A stretch of DNA of 64,000 bases, from the NCBI RefSeq assembly GCF_019139815.1, contig NZ_CP077079.1, positions 1,612,001-1,676,000 of the forward strand. The letters run 5' to 3'. The notes under the pieces are model-generated. The model was not told where the DNA came from and did no database searches. It was given only the letters and a program-made list of their open reading frames with translations. Below, piece after piece: positions 47,683 through 57,665 of this stretch. Every line of letters begins with the position of its first letter. Position 1 is the stretch's first letter. A program made the position numbers and the translations under genes. This stretch comes from Pseudomonas asgharzadehiana. Lineage in GTDB: Bacteria > Pseudomonadota > Gammaproteobacteria > Pseudomonadales > Pseudomonadaceae.

Positions 47683-47751
47683 ATTGTTACCTAATTGAGT
47701 TGAGTGTAATTACAGTGCAACGTTATGCCTGACTGGCACCTTCGCGTTGTC

Positions 47752-47780
47752 CAAAGTTGAACCGTGGGTGTTCAACTTTG
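47752..47780. other. 11-base inverted repeat in the pcaR upstream gap
   Basis: caaagttgaac-cgtgggt-gttcaactttg, perfect arms with a 7-base loop, no T-run. It may be a structured RNA or an operator; no gene is assigned. Confidence 0.55.
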
Positions 47781-48112
47781 AATGAGGCGAAATTACTGGG
47801 TGTCGGCAGCCTTTCGAGGCGGGTAGTTGCAACCGCCGATGCACTGCATGTGCATGGCCTGGCGAACGTGGGCCCCGATAAAGGGTGACCCGCGCACAGG
47901 GTGCATTATAGCGGCGCATTTGAATAACACTATCGGCATAAAGTTAAAAAGCGTCAACGTTGTATGAGCGTTTTATTACACCAACGCGTGGGTAGTTTGC
48001 AGGCGTTCTGGCGTCGTAGATTGTATAAAGTGGTCAGAGTTAACAACTTCTCCTTAACGCTGCGGTGGGTTTACGCGGTTTTCTCGCTCGTAGCCCATGG
48101 GCGGCAGCCAAA

Positions 48113-48146
48113 TTGCGATAATCGCCGGATCGTCCGATAATCGCCC
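48113..48146 (+). promoter_or_regulatory. Paired PcaR operators upstream of pcaR
   Basis: Two copies of CGATAATCG (48116-48124 and 48135-48143) within ttgcgataatcgccg and gtccgataatcgccc, spaced 19 bases apart, 98 bases before pcaR. They match the known PcaR-box core and suggest autoregulation. Confidence 0.75.
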
Positions 48147-48243
48147 AATGTTCTTGGCGCTGCCTTGTGCATCGCGGCCGACGCGGCTTGTAATAGCAGC
48201 CCCATCCCTCCAGTGGTTGACAATAAGAGAATAGGACCCCCAC

Positions 48244-49086
48244 ATGAACGATCAATTGCGCAACTCTTTCGCGTCAGTGGCGCCGCCGATCGTTGCATCG
48301 CCAGCCAAGCGCATCCAGGCTTTCACGGGTGATCCGGACTTTATGACTTCCCTGGCCCGTGGCCTGGCCGTGGTGCAGGCTTTTCAAGAACGCAAGCGCC
48401 ACCTGACCATCGCCCAGATCAGCCATCGCACCGAAATCCCACGCGCCGCCGTACGCCGTTGCCTGCACACCCTGATCAAACTCGGCTACGCCACCACCGA
48501 CGGGCGTACCTATTCGCTGTTGCCCAAGGTCCTGACCCTGGGCCATGCCTACCTGTCGTCCACGCCGCTGGCGGTGTCGGCGCAACCTTATCTGGACCGC
48601 ATGAGCGAGCAGCTTCACGAAGCCTGCAACATGGCCACCCTCGAAGGTGATGACATTCTCTACATCGCTCGTTCGGCCACGACCCAGCGCCTGATTTCGG
48701 TCGACCTGTCAGTGGGAGGGCGGTTGCCGGCCTATTGCACCTCCATGGGGCGCATCCTGCTCGCGGCGCTGGATGACGCGTCACTGCAGGACTACCTCGA
48801 CCACGCCGATCTGCCCACCAAGACCAGCCGCACCCTGACCACCCCCGAAGCGCTGTTCGAGTGCCTGCAACAAGTGCGTCAGCAGGGCTGGTGTATCGTC
48901 GACCAGGAACTGGAACAGGGCCTGCGTTCGATTGCCGTACCGGTGTATGACGCGTCTGGCCAAGTGCTGGCGGCGCTCAATGTCAGCACCCACGCCGGAC
49001 GGGTCAGCCGCAGCGAGCTGGAACAGCGCTTCCTGCCGAGCATGCTCAGTGCCAGCCGTGAGTTGAGCGCGCAGCTGTTTGCCTAA
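48244..49086 (+). CDS. pcaR: Pca regulon regulator PcaR (IclR family)
   Basis: A 280-residue IclR-type regulator: an N-terminal winged helix-turn-helix (LTIAQISHRTEIPRAAVRRCLHTLIKLGY, about 58-86) and a C-terminal effector domain (YCTSMGRILLAALDD). PcaR activates the pca genes in response to beta-ketoadipate. It precedes the pca cluster and carries its own paired boxes, so autoregulation is likely. Length fits PcaR of P. putida. Confidence 0.95.
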   Translation: MNDQLRNSFASVAPPIVASPAKRIQAFTGDPDFMTSLARGLAVVQAFQERKRHLTIAQISHRTEIPRAAVRRCLHTLIKLGYATTDGRTYSLLPKVLTLGHAYLSSTPLAVSAQPYLDRMSEQLHEACNMATLEGDDILYIARSATTQRLISVDLSVGGRLPAYCTSMGRILLAALDDASLQDYLDHADLPTKTSRTLTTPEALFECLQQVRQQGWCIVDQELEQGLRSIAVPVYDASGQVLAALNVSTHAGRVSRSELEQRFLPSMLSASRELSAQLFA

Positions 49087-49232
49087 GGTGTTCGGTGACC
49101 GCACAGATCCCGGCGTGATCAATTGACGGTGTTTCCCCAGGCTTATTAATGTGCGGCAGCGCTCTTGCCAGTGCCCCCAATAATAATGACGACCCCAGGT
49201 GGTCGGCCCGCCATCGGTGTGGAATAAAAATA

Positions 49233-50573
49233 ATGAATCAGCCTTCTGTCGGTTCCACCCTGGACGTACAGTCCTTTATCAACGCCCAGCCACTGTCACG
49301 CTATCAGTGGCGCGTGGTGATTCTGTGTTTCCTGATTGTGTTCCTCGATGGCCTCGACACCGCCGCCATGGGCTTTATCGCGCCTGCGCTGTCTCAGGAT
49401 TGGGGCATCGACCGCGCCAGCCTCGGGCCGGTGATGAGCGCCGCGTTGATCGGCATGGTGTTTGGCGCGCTGGGTTCCGGCCCGCTGGCCGACCGCTTCG
49501 GCCGCAAGGTGGTGCTGGTGGGCGCGGTGCTGGTGTTTGGCGCGTTCAGCCTGGCGTCGGCCTACAGCAGCAACGTCGATCAACTGCTGGTGCTGCGCTT
49601 CCTCACCGGGCTGGGCCTGGGGGCGGGGATGCCCAACGCCACCACGCTGCTGTCCGAATACACCCCTGAGCGCCACAAGTCGCTGCTGGTCACCAGCATG
49701 TTCTGCGGGTTCAACCTGGGCATGGCCGGTGGTGGGTTTATCTCGGCCAAGCTGATACCAGCGTTCGGCTGGCACAGCCTGTTGCTGATCGGTGGCATCC
49801 TGCCGTTGATTCTGGCCGTGGTGCTGCTGGTGTGGTTGCCGGAATCGGCGCGTTACCTGGTGGTGCGCAATCGCGGCGCAGACAAGGTGCGCAAAACACT
49901 GTCACCCATCGAGCCCCATATCGTGGGTCAAGCCACCCATTTCAGCGTGCCCGAGCAAAAAACCGTAAAGGCCCGCAATGTGCTGGCGGTGATTTTCGCC
50001 GGCACCTACAGCGCCGGCACCTTGTTGCTGTGGCTCACCTACTTTATGGGCCTGGTGATTGTTTACCTGCTCACCAGCTGGCTGCCGACCCTGATGCGTG
50101 ACAGCGGCGCGAGCATGGAACAGGCCGCGTTTATCGGCGCGTTGTTCCAGTTCGGCGGGGTGTTGAGCGCGGTCGGCGTGGGTTGGGCGATGGACCGCTT
50201 CAATCCCCACAAGGTCATCGGCACCTTCTACCTGCTGGCCGGGGTGTTTGCCTACGCGGTCGGGCAGAGCCTGGGCAACATCACGCTGCTGGCCACCCTG
50301 GTGCTGGTTGCCGGGATGTGTGTCAACGGTGCGCAATCGGCGATGCCGTCCCTGGCAGCACGCTTCTACCCGACCCAAGGCCGCGCCACCGGCGTGTCGT
50401 GGATGCTCGGTATCGGACGTTTCGGCGCGATTCTCGGTGCCTGGATGGGCGCGACCCTGCTGGGTCTGGGCTGGAACTTCGAGCAGGTACTCACGGCGTT
50501 GGTGATCCCGGCTGCCTTGGCGACTGCCGCAGTGGTCATCAAGGGCATGGTCAGCCACGCGGATGCGACCTGA
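49233..50573 (+). CDS. pcaK: 4-Hydroxybenzoate transporter PcaK
   Basis: A 446-residue 12-helix MFS carrier of the aromatic acid:H+ symporter family. The first helix VFLDGLDTAAMGFIAPAL is characteristic of PcaK, and the A-motif is GPLADRFGRKVVLVGA. It takes up 4-hydroxybenzoate and protocatechuate and contributes to chemotaxis. It follows pcaR by 146 bases. The start at 49233 is preferred for family fit. Confidence 0.92.
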   Translation: MNQPSVGSTLDVQSFINAQPLSRYQWRVVILCFLIVFLDGLDTAAMGFIAPALSQDWGIDRASLGPVMSAALIGMVFGALGSGPLADRFGRKVVLVGAVLVFGAFSLASAYSSNVDQLLVLRFLTGLGLGAGMPNATTLLSEYTPERHKSLLVTSMFCGFNLGMAGGGFISAKLIPAFGWHSLLLIGGILPLILAVVLLVWLPESARYLVVRNRGADKVRKTLSPIEPHIVGQATHFSVPEQKTVKARNVLAVIFAGTYSAGTLLLWLTYFMGLVIVYLLTSWLPTLMRDSGASMEQAAFIGALFQFGGVLSAVGVGWAMDRFNPHKVIGTFYLLAGVFAYAVGQSLGNITLLATLVLVAGMCVNGAQSAMPSLAARFYPTQGRATGVSWMLGIGRFGAILGAWMGATLLGLGWNFEQVLTALVIPAALATAAVVIKGMVSHADAT

Positions 50574-50600
50574 GGTTGATTGATAGCTTGCCAACAATCG

Positions 50601-50633
50601 GTTCGATAATCGAACGGTTAGTCGATTATCGGA
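50601..50633 (+). promoter_or_regulatory. Paired PcaR operators upstream of pcaI
   Basis: GTTCGATAATCGAAC is a perfect palindrome (50601-50615), and a second copy with the core CGATTATCG (50623-50631, the reverse complement) follows. Cores are 19 bases apart, as upstream of pcaR. Confidence 0.8.
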
Positions 50634-50720
50634 TTGTTTGGCCTAAGGGGCCGGCTTAATCTTCAAGCTGTTCGGCGCCACCTCAGCGCCTTTTTCGATC
50701 AACACCGGGAGCCCAACCCC

Positions 50721-51578
50721 ATGGCTGAAATTCTCACCCTGCGTGATGCGGTCAAGCGCTTCGTGAACGACGGCGATACCGTCGCCCTCGAAGGTTTTAC
50801 CCATCTGATCCCTACTGCCGCAGGCCACGAAATCATTCGTCAGCGCAAGAAAGACCTGACGCTGGTGCGTATGACGCCTGACCTGGTTTACGACCAGTTG
50901 ATTGGCGCCGGTTGTGCACGCAAGTTGATTTTTTCCTGGGGCGGCAACCCCGGCGTGGGGTCCCTGCACCGGCTGCGTGACGCGGTTGAAAAGCAATGGC
51001 CGCTGCCGCTGGAGATCGAAGAACACAGCCATGCCGACCTGGCCAACGCCTACGTCGCCGGCGCGTCCGGCCTGCCGTTCGCGGTGCTGCGGGCCTACGC
51101 CGGTTCCGACCTGCCCAAGGTCAACCCGCTGATCAAAAGCGTGACCTGCCCATTTACCGGCGAAGTGCTGGCAGCGGTCCCGTCGGTACGCCCGGACATC
51201 ACCGTGATCCATGCACAGAAGGCCGACCGCAAGGGCAACGTGCTGCTCTGGGGCATCCTCGGTGTGCAGAAGGAAGCGGCCCTGGCGGCCAAGCGTTGCA
51301 TCGTCACCGTGGAAGAAATCGTCGACGACCTGAATGCCCCGATGAACAGCTGCGTCCTGCCCACCTGGGCCCTGACCGCGGTATGCCATGTACCCGGTGG
51401 CGCACACCCGTCCTACGCTCACGGTTACAACGAACGCGATAACCGCTTCTACCAGGCGTGGGACCCGATTGCCCGCGACCGTGGGACCTTTACCGCATGG
51501 ATTGACGAATACATCCACGGCACTGCCGACTTCAGTGAATTCCAGGCCAAACTGGCCACCGCGCAGGAGGCCAACTAA
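50721..51578 (+). CDS. pcaI: 3-Oxoadipate CoA-transferase subunit A (PcaI)
   Basis: A 285-residue CoA-transferase family I subunit. It activates beta-ketoadipate with succinyl-CoA together with PcaJ. Visible motifs: TVALEGFTHLIPTAAGHEII, FSWGGNPGVGSLHRLRD and VTCPFTGEVLAAVPSV. This large PcaI form is the one used in the pseudomonad pca cluster. It is preceded by the paired PcaR operators and its stop overlaps the ATG of pcaJ (TAATG). Confidence 0.94.
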   Translation: MAEILTLRDAVKRFVNDGDTVALEGFTHLIPTAAGHEIIRQRKKDLTLVRMTPDLVYDQLIGAGCARKLIFSWGGNPGVGSLHRLRDAVEKQWPLPLEIEEHSHADLANAYVAGASGLPFAVLRAYAGSDLPKVNPLIKSVTCPFTGEVLAAVPSVRPDITVIHAQKADRKGNVLLWGILGVQKEAALAAKRCIVTVEEIVDDLNAPMNSCVLPTWALTAVCHVPGGAHPSYAHGYNERDNRFYQAWDPIARDRGTFTAWIDEYIHGTADFSEFQAKLATAQEAN

Positions 51579-52357
51579 TGGCTTACTCGACCAATGAAAT
51601 GATGACCGTCGCCGCCGCGCGCCGCCTGAAGAACGGTTCGGTGTGCTTCGTGGGTATCGGCTTGCCGTCGAAAGCGGCCAACCTGGCGCGCCTGACGTCG
51701 TCGCCCGATGTGGTGCTGATCTACGAGTCCGGCCCGATTGGCGCCAAGCCTTCGGTACTGCCGCTGTCCATCGGTGACGGCGAGCTGGCGGAAACCGCCG
51801 ACACCGTGGTGCCGACCGGTGAGATTTTTCGCTACTGGCTGCAGGGCGGGCGCATTGACGTGGGGTTTCTCGGCGCGGCCCAGGTTGATCGTTTCGGCAA
51901 CATCAACACCACCGTGGTCGGTGACTATCACCGGCCCAAAGTGCGCCTGCCGGGTGCCGGTGGCGCGCCCGAGATCGCCGGCTCGGCCAAGAGCGTACTG
52001 ATCATACTCAAGCAGTCTTCGCGTTCGTTTGTCGACAAGCTGGATTTCATTACCTCCGTAGGCCACGGCGAAGGCGGCGATTCACGCAAGCGCCTGGGCC
52101 TGCCGGGAGCCGGTCCTGTCGGGATTATTACCGACCTGTGCATCATGGAGCCGGAGGAGGGCACCCATGAGTTTGTGGTCACCGCGCTGCACCCGGGCGT
52201 GACCCGCGAACAAGTCGTGGCGGCCACCGGTTGGGCGATTCGGTTTGCCGACCAGGTTGATACCACCGCCGAACCCACCGAGCTAGAACTCACGGCCCTG
52301 CGTGACCTCGAAGCGCGCACCGCCGCCGCCCATGGCCAAGCGCCAGGAGAAGCCTGA
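51578..52357 (+). CDS. pcaJ: 3-Oxoadipate CoA-transferase subunit B (PcaJ)
   Basis: A 259-residue family I CoA-transferase subunit that holds the catalytic glutamate, here in [13 protein letters not shown] (about residues 47-59). It works with PcaI to form beta-ketoadipyl-CoA. Translationally coupled at both ends: TAATG with pcaI and TGATG with pcaF. Confidence 0.94.
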   Translation: MAYSTNEMMTVAAARRLKNGSVCFVGIGLPSKAANLARLTSSPDVVLIYESGPIGAKPSVLPLSIGDGELAETADTVVPTGEIFRYWLQGGRIDVGFLGAAQVDRFGNINTTVVGDYHRPKVRLPGAGGAPEIAGSAKSVLIILKQSSRSFVDKLDFITSVGHGEGGDSRKRLGLPGAGPVGIITDLCIMEPEEGTHEFVVTALHPGVTREQVVAATGWAIRFADQVDTTAEPTELELTALRDLEARTAAAHGQAPGEA

Positions 52358-53556
52358 TGCGCGACGTATTTATCTGTGATGCCATCCGCACCCCCATCGG
52401 CCGTTTCGGCGGGGGGCTGGCCACGGTGCGTGCCGACGACCTGGCCGCCCTGCCGATCAAGGCGCTGATGGAGCGCAACCCGTCGGTGGATTGGACGGCG
52501 GTGGACGAGGTGTTCCTCGGCTGCGCCAACCAGGCCGGCGAAGACAACCGCAACGTCGCCCGCATGGCGCTGTTGCTCGCGGGCCTGCCGGAGAGTATTC
52601 CGGGCGTGACCCTCAATCGTTTGTGCGCCTCGGGCATGGACGCCATCGGTACTGCCTTCCGTGCCATCGCCAGCGGCGAGATGGAGCTGGCGATTGCCGG
52701 CGGCGTCGAGTCGATGTCCCGTGCGCCGTTCGTGATGGGCAAGGCCGACGCGGCGTTCTCGCGCACCATGAAGCTGGAGGACACCACCATCGGCTGGCGC
52801 TTTATCAACCCGTTGATGAAAGCCCAGTACGGCGTAGATGCGATGCCGCAGACCGCCGATAACGTGGCCGACGATTACAACGTGTCGCGCGCCGACCAGG
52901 ACGCTTTCGCCCTGCGTAGCCAGCAACGTACCGCTGCCGCGCAGGCCGCCGGCTACTTTGCCGAAGAAATCGTGCCGGTGCGGGTTGCGCATAAAAAAGG
53001 CGAAACCGTGGTGGAGCGCGATGAGCATCCGCGTGACACCACCCTCGACGCCCTGGCCAAACTCAAGCCGGTCAACGGCCCGGACAAGACCGTCACCGCC
53101 GGCAACGCGTCGGGTGTCAATGATGGCGCCGCCGCGCTGATTCTGGCCTCGGCCGAAGCGGTCAAAAAACATGGCCTTACCGCCCGCGCCAGGGTATTGG
53201 GCATGGCCAGCGCCGGTGTCGCGCCGCGCGTGATGGGCATTGGCCCGGTGCCGGCAGTGCGCAAGTTGGTCGAGCGCCTGGGCCTGGCCGTCACCGATTT
53301 TGACGTGATCGAGCTCAACGAAGCCTTCGCCAGCCAAGGCCTGGCGGTGCTGCGTGAGCTGGGCATCGCCGACGACGCGCCGCAGGTCAACCCGAACGGT
53401 GGCGCCATCGCCCTTGGCCACCCGTTGGGCATGAGCGGAGCGCGGCTGGTACTGACGGCCCTGCATCAGTTGGAAAAAACCGGCGGCCGCAAAGGCCTGG
53501 CGACCATGTGTGTGGGCGTCGGCCAAGGCCTGGCCCTGGCGATTGAACGCGTCTAA
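52357..53556 (+). CDS. pcaF: 3-Oxoadipyl-CoA thiolase (PcaF)
   Basis: A 399-residue thiolase that cleaves beta-ketoadipyl-CoA to succinyl-CoA and acetyl-CoA, the last step of the pathway. Nucleophile Cys in [12 protein letters not shown] (about 90), the IELNEAFA block, [16 protein letters not shown] with His near 350, and the final CVGVGQG. The start overlaps the pcaJ stop (TGATG). Confidence 0.95.
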   Translation: MRDVFICDAIRTPIGRFGGGLATVRADDLAALPIKALMERNPSVDWTAVDEVFLGCANQAGEDNRNVARMALLLAGLPESIPGVTLNRLCASGMDAIGTAFRAIASGEMELAIAGGVESMSRAPFVMGKADAAFSRTMKLEDTTIGWRFINPLMKAQYGVDAMPQTADNVADDYNVSRADQDAFALRSQQRTAAAQAAGYFAEEIVPVRVAHKKGETVVERDEHPRDTTLDALAKLKPVNGPDKTVTAGNASGVNDGAAALILASAEAVKKHGLTARARVLGMASAGVAPRVMGIGPVPAVRKLVERLGLAVTDFDVIELNEAFASQGLAVLRELGIADDAPQVNPNGGAIALGHPLGMSGARLVLTALHQLEKTGGRKGLATMCVGVGQGLALAIERV

Positions 53557-53573
53557 TAAGAGAGGATTGCTCC

Positions 53574-54278
53574 ATGAGTGACAAGCCCGGTTACCGGCGC
53601 CCGCAAGCGGGCACCCAACCTGATTACCTGCACCCGGCCTACCAGTCGACGAACCTGCGTTCGCCGTCTCAGCCCTTGGTGTTTTTGCCCCATTCCCTGT
53701 CGGAAATCACCGGCCCGACCATCGGCGCCGAGCGGATCAATGCGCAGGACAACGACCTTACCGCCCAGCATGAAGGCGAGCCTCAGGGCGAGCGCATCAT
53801 CATCCACGGCCGGGTGCTGGATGAAAACGGCCTGCCGGTGCCGGGCATTCTGGTGGAGATCTGGCAGGCCAACGCCGCCGGACGCTACAACCATAAACGC
53901 GACTTGCATAACGCGCCGCTGGACCCGAACTTCACCGGCACCGGGCGCACCGTCACCGACGCCGACGGCTGGTACCAGTTCCAGACCATCAAGCCCGGCG
54001 CCTACCCGTGGGGCAACCACCACAACGCGTGGCGCCCGGCGCACATCCACTTTTCACTGTTCGGCCCCAGCGTGCTGACGCGCCTGGTGACGCAGATGTA
54101 TTTCCCCGGCGACCCGTTGCTGGAATACGACCCGATCTACAACTGTGTGCCTGATACCAGCGCCAAGGAACGCCTGATCGCGCGTTTCGACCTGGAGAAA
54201 ACCATTCCTTCCTATGCCCTCGGCTACCGCTGGGACATCGTCCTGCGCGGCCGCGACGCCACGCCGATGGAGAAATGA
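53574..54278 (+). CDS. pcaH: Protocatechuate 3,4-dioxygenase beta subunit (PcaH)
   Basis: A 234-residue intradiol dioxygenase subunit carrying the Fe(III) ligands: one Tyr is in AAGRYNHK, the second in GAYPWGNHHN, and the two His in PAHIHFS. It opens protocatechuate to beta-carboxy-cis,cis-muconate with O2. AGAGAGG lies just upstream; 17 bases after pcaF, so co-transcribed. Pairs with PcaG, which lacks the metal site. Confidence 0.96.
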   Translation: MSDKPGYRRPQAGTQPDYLHPAYQSTNLRSPSQPLVFLPHSLSEITGPTIGAERINAQDNDLTAQHEGEPQGERIIIHGRVLDENGLPVPGILVEIWQANAAGRYNHKRDLHNAPLDPNFTGTGRTVTDADGWYQFQTIKPGAYPWGNHHNAWRPAHIHFSLFGPSVLTRLVTQMYFPGDPLLEYDPIYNCVPDTSAKERLIARFDLEKTIPSYALGYRWDIVLRGRDATPMEK

Positions 54279-54279
54279 G

Positions 54280-54846
54280 ATGAGTCTTTACGCAACCACG
54301 TCCCATACCGTAGGGCCGTATTACCACATCGGCCTGACCTGGCTGAACCGCGAAGACCTGACCAGCGCCGCCACCCTCGGTGAGCGCGTGGCGATCAGTG
54401 GGCAAGTGGTGGACGGCAACGGTGATGCGGTCAACGACGCCATGCTCGAAGTCTGGCAGGCCAATGCCGCCGGCAAATACGACCACCCCGAGGACGAGCA
54501 GGACAAAGCCGTCGACCCGAACTTCGAAGGCTTTGGCCGCGTGCCGGTGGACGCCGAAGGGCGCTTCCGGTTTACCACGATCAAGCCGGGCAGCGTGCCG
54601 GGCCTTCAAGGCACGACCCAGGCGCCGCATTTGGTGGTGCTGGTGTTTGCGCGTGGCTTGGTCAAGCACCTGCTCACGCGGATTTACTTCGACGGGGAAG
54701 CGTTGAATGGCGATGACCCGTTGCTGGCCTGTGTGCCGGCAGAGCGGCGGGGCACCTTGATTGCCCAGCCGGATGGGGCGGGGGTATATCAGTGGAATGT
54801 GATCCTGCAGGGGACCGATAAGGAAACGGTGTTCTTCGATTATTGA
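54280..54846 (+). CDS. pcaG: Protocatechuate 3,4-dioxygenase alpha subunit (PcaG)
   Basis: A 188-residue structural/substrate-pocket subunit of the same fold as PcaH but without the Fe ligands (TSHTVGPYYHIGL, EVWQANAAGKYDHPED). Start ATG at 54280 is 1 base after the pcaH stop. A REP hairpin follows, probably ending the pcaIJF-HG transcript. Confidence 0.95.
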   Translation: MSLYATTSHTVGPYYHIGLTWLNREDLTSAATLGERVAISGQVVDGNGDAVNDAMLEVWQANAAGKYDHPEDEQDKAVDPNFEGFGRVPVDAEGRFRFTTIKPGSVPGLQGTTQAPHLVVLVFARGLVKHLLTRIYFDGEALNGDDPLLACVPAERRGTLIAQPDGAGVYQWNVILQGTDKETVFFDY

Positions 54847-54862
54847 GTCGCTTGTCAGGCCG

Positions 54863-54886
54863 CTATCGGGGGCAAGCCCCCGATAG
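54863..54886. repeat. REP hairpin, short palindromic copy
   Basis: ctatcgggggc-aa-gcccccgatag, a perfect 11-base stem between pcaG and pcaT; same family as 39085-39145. Confidence 0.8.
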
Positions 54887-54984
54887 GGCCGCTTCAGAAG
54901 ACACCTACCCAAATGTCTGCTTGCGGAACATGGTTGTTGCAAAGTATGTCTAGGCTATAACCGTTCCCACTGAGTGAAAACGCC

Positions 54985-56280
54985 ATGACCACAGAAACCA
55001 GTCATTACACCGGAGAAGAACGCAGCAAACGGATCTTTGCGATTGTTGGTGCGTCCTCCGGTAACTTGGTCGAATGGTTCGACTTCTACGTCTATGCCTT
55101 CTGCGCCATCTACTTTGCCCCGGCGTTTTTTCCGTCGGACAACCCCACCGTCCAGTTGGTCAACACCGCCGGTGTATTCGCCGCCGGGTTCCTTATGCGC
55201 CCCATCGGCGGCTGGCTGTTTGGTCGCGTAGCCGATAAACACGGGCGCAAAAACTCGATGATGATTTCGGTGCTGATGATGTGCGCCGGCTCGTTGGTCA
55301 TCGCGTTTTTGCCCACCTACAACGACATTGGCGTGTGGGCGCCGATCCTGCTGCTGGTAGCGCGCCTGTTCCAGGGCTTGTCCGTGGGCGGCGAGTACGG
55401 CACCACCGCCACGTATATGAGTGAAGTCGCGCTCAAGGGCCAGCGCGGGTTCTTTGCGTCCTTCCAATATGTGACGCTGATCGGCGGCCAGTTGCTGGCC
55501 GTGCTGGTGGTGGTGATCCTGCAGCAGATCCTCACCGAGCAAGAGCTGCGTGCCTGGGGCTGGCGCGTTCCGTTTGTGATCGGCGCGATTGCGGCGGTTA
55601 TCTCACTGTTGCTGCGGCGTACCCTGAAAGAAACCACCAGCAAGGAAATGCGCGAAGACAAGGACGCCGGCAGCGTCGCTGCGCTGTTTCGCGACCACAA
55701 GGCGGCGTTTATCACGGTGCTGGGCTACACCGCCGGTGGTTCGCTGATTTTCTACACCTTTACCACGTACATGCAGAAGTACCTGGTGAACACCGTGGGC
55801 ATGCACGCCAAGACCTCCAGCTACATCATGACCGGCGCATTGTTCCTCTATATGTGCATGCAGCCGGTATTCGGCATGCTGGCGGACAAGATCGGCCGAC
55901 GTAATTCGATGTTGTGGTTCGCAGGCCTGGGGACGTTGTTCACCGTGCCGATCCTGCTGACCCTCAAAACCGTGAGCAGCCCGTTCCTGGCGTTCGCGCT
56001 GATCACCTTGGCGCTGGCCATCGTCAGCTTCTACACCTCGATCAGCGGCCTGGTGAAAGCGGAAATGTTTCCTCCCCAGGTCCGTGCCCTCGGCGTCGGC
56101 CTGGCGTATGCGGTGGCCAACGCGATCTTTGGCGGTTCGGCGGAGTTCGTCGCCCTGGGGTTGAAATCCATGGGCATGGAAAACACCTTTTACTGGTACG
56201 TCACTGCGATGATGGCCGTGGCCTTCCTGTTCAGTTTGCGCTTGCCCAAGCAGGCGGCGTACCTGCACCACGATTTGTAA
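54985..56280 (+). CDS. pcaT: MHS family dicarboxylate transporter PcaT
   Basis: A 431-residue 12-helix symporter of the metabolite:H+ subfamily. Motifs [16 protein letters not shown] in helix 1 and [14 protein letters not shown] in the A-motif are diagnostic; [18 protein letters not shown] follows in helix 4. It transports beta-ketoadipate and related dicarboxylates. It begins 138 bases after pcaG and is followed by pcaB after 10 bases. Confidence 0.9.
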   Translation: MTTETSHYTGEERSKRIFAIVGASSGNLVEWFDFYVYAFCAIYFAPAFFPSDNPTVQLVNTAGVFAAGFLMRPIGGWLFGRVADKHGRKNSMMISVLMMCAGSLVIAFLPTYNDIGVWAPILLLVARLFQGLSVGGEYGTTATYMSEVALKGQRGFFASFQYVTLIGGQLLAVLVVVILQQILTEQELRAWGWRVPFVIGAIAAVISLLLRRTLKETTSKEMREDKDAGSVAALFRDHKAAFITVLGYTAGGSLIFYTFTTYMQKYLVNTVGMHAKTSSYIMTGALFLYMCMQPVFGMLADKIGRRNSMLWFAGLGTLFTVPILLTLKTVSSPFLAFALITLALAIVSFYTSISGLVKAEMFPPQVRALGVGLAYAVANAIFGGSAEFVALGLKSMGMENTFYWYVTAMMAVAFLFSLRLPKQAAYLHHDL

Positions 56281-56290
56281 GGGATACATT

Positions 56291-57655
56291 ATGACGCTGC
56301 GCACGAGCAACCAATTGTTCGACGCTTACTTCACGGCCGACAGCATGGCCGAAGTGTTCTGCGACCAGGGCCGCTTGCAGGGCATGCTGGATGTCGAGGC
56401 CGGCCTGGCTCGCGCACAGGCCCAGGTCGGGTTGATCCCCCAGGCCGCCGTGGCGCCGATTGCCCAGGCGTGCCTGGCGTCGCTGTATGACGTCGATGCC
56501 TTGGGCGCGGCGATTGCCACGGCGGGGAATTCGGCGATTCCGTTGGTCAAGGCGTTGGGCAAATTGATTGCCGCTGAAGACGCCGGCGCCGAGCGTTATG
56601 TGCATCTGGGCGCGACCAGCCAGGACGTGATGGACACCGGCCTGGTGCTGCAACTGCGCCGCGCCGTGGAACTGATCGAAACCGACCTGGCTCGGCTGGG
56701 CGCGGTTCTCGCTGACCAGGCGCAGCGTTACGCCGATGTGCCATTGGCCGGGCGTACCTGGTTGCAGCATGCAACGCCGGTGACCCTGGGCATGAAAATC
56801 GCCGGTTGGCTGGGGGCGGTCAGCCGCAACCGGCAACGTCTTGTCGAGTTGAAGCCGCGCTTGCTGGTGCTGCAGTTCGGCGGCGCGTCCGGCACCTTGG
56901 CCGCGCTCGGCGACCAAGCCCTGCCGGTGGCCGAAGCGTTGGCGGCGCAATTGCAACTGACCTTGCCCGAACAACCTTGGCACACCCAGCGTGATCGCCT
57001 GGTGGAGTTCGCCGGCGTGCTGGGCTTGATCGCCGGTAGCCTCGGCAAGCTGGGCAGGGATATCAGCCTGTTGATGCAAACCGAAGCGGCGGAAGTGTTT
57101 GAACCGTCGGCGCCGGGCAAAGGCGGCTCCTCGACCATGCCCCACAAGCGCAACCCGGTGGGCGCCGCCGTGCTGATCAGCGCGGCTACCTGCGTGCCGG
57201 GGTTGGTCTCGACGATGCTCAGCGCCATGCCCCAGGAGCACGAACGCAGCCTGGGCCTGTGGCACGCCGAATGGGAAACCTTGCCGCAGATTTGCCGGCT
57301 GGTATCCGGCGCCCTGCAACAGGCGCTGCTGATAAGCGAAGGGTTGGAAGTCGACCCCGAGCGCATGCGGCAGAACCTTGACCTGACCCAAGGCCTGGTA
57401 TTGGCCGAAGCGGTGAGCATCGTGCTGGCCCAACGCCTGGGCCGCGAAACCGCGCACCATTTGCTTGAGCAGTGCTGCAAACGTGCCGTCGCAGAGGGTC
57501 GCCACCTGCGCGCGGTGCTGGCGGATGAACCGCAGGTCACCGCCCAGCTGTCAGCCGCCGAGCTGGACCGCCTGCTCGACCCGGCCCACTACCTGGGCCA
57601 GGCGCGCACCTGGGTCACTCGCGCAGTAACCGAACACTTTCAATTGACTGCCTGA
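56291..57655 (+). CDS. pcaB: 3-Carboxy-cis,cis-muconate cycloisomerase (PcaB)
   Basis: A 454-residue member of the fumarase/aspartase superfamily that turns the dioxygenase product into gamma-carboxymuconolactone. The superfamily signature is GKGGSSTMPHKRNPVGA (about 277-293), with HLGATSQDVMDT and MPQEHERSLGLWHAEW. Operon with pcaD and pcaC, each 10 bases apart. Confidence 0.95.
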   Translation: MTLRTSNQLFDAYFTADSMAEVFCDQGRLQGMLDVEAGLARAQAQVGLIPQAAVAPIAQACLASLYDVDALGAAIATAGNSAIPLVKALGKLIAAEDAGAERYVHLGATSQDVMDTGLVLQLRRAVELIETDLARLGAVLADQAQRYADVPLAGRTWLQHATPVTLGMKIAGWLGAVSRNRQRLVELKPRLLVLQFGGASGTLAALGDQALPVAEALAAQLQLTLPEQPWHTQRDRLVEFAGVLGLIAGSLGKLGRDISLLMQTEAAEVFEPSAPGKGGSSTMPHKRNPVGAAVLISAATCVPGLVSTMLSAMPQEHERSLGLWHAEWETLPQICRLVSGALQQALLISEGLEVDPERMRQNLDLTQGLVLAEAVSIVLAQRLGRETAHHLLEQCCKRAVAEGRHLRAVLADEPQVTAQLSAAELDRLLDPAHYLGQARTWVTRAVTEHFQLTA

Positions 57656-57665
57656 GGAGGCCACT

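Noticed and set aside
47710..47919. 69-residue open frame on the minus strand
   Set aside because: No family match, no clear ribosome binding site and a low-complexity composition; the stretch is better described as non-coding with an inverted repeat.
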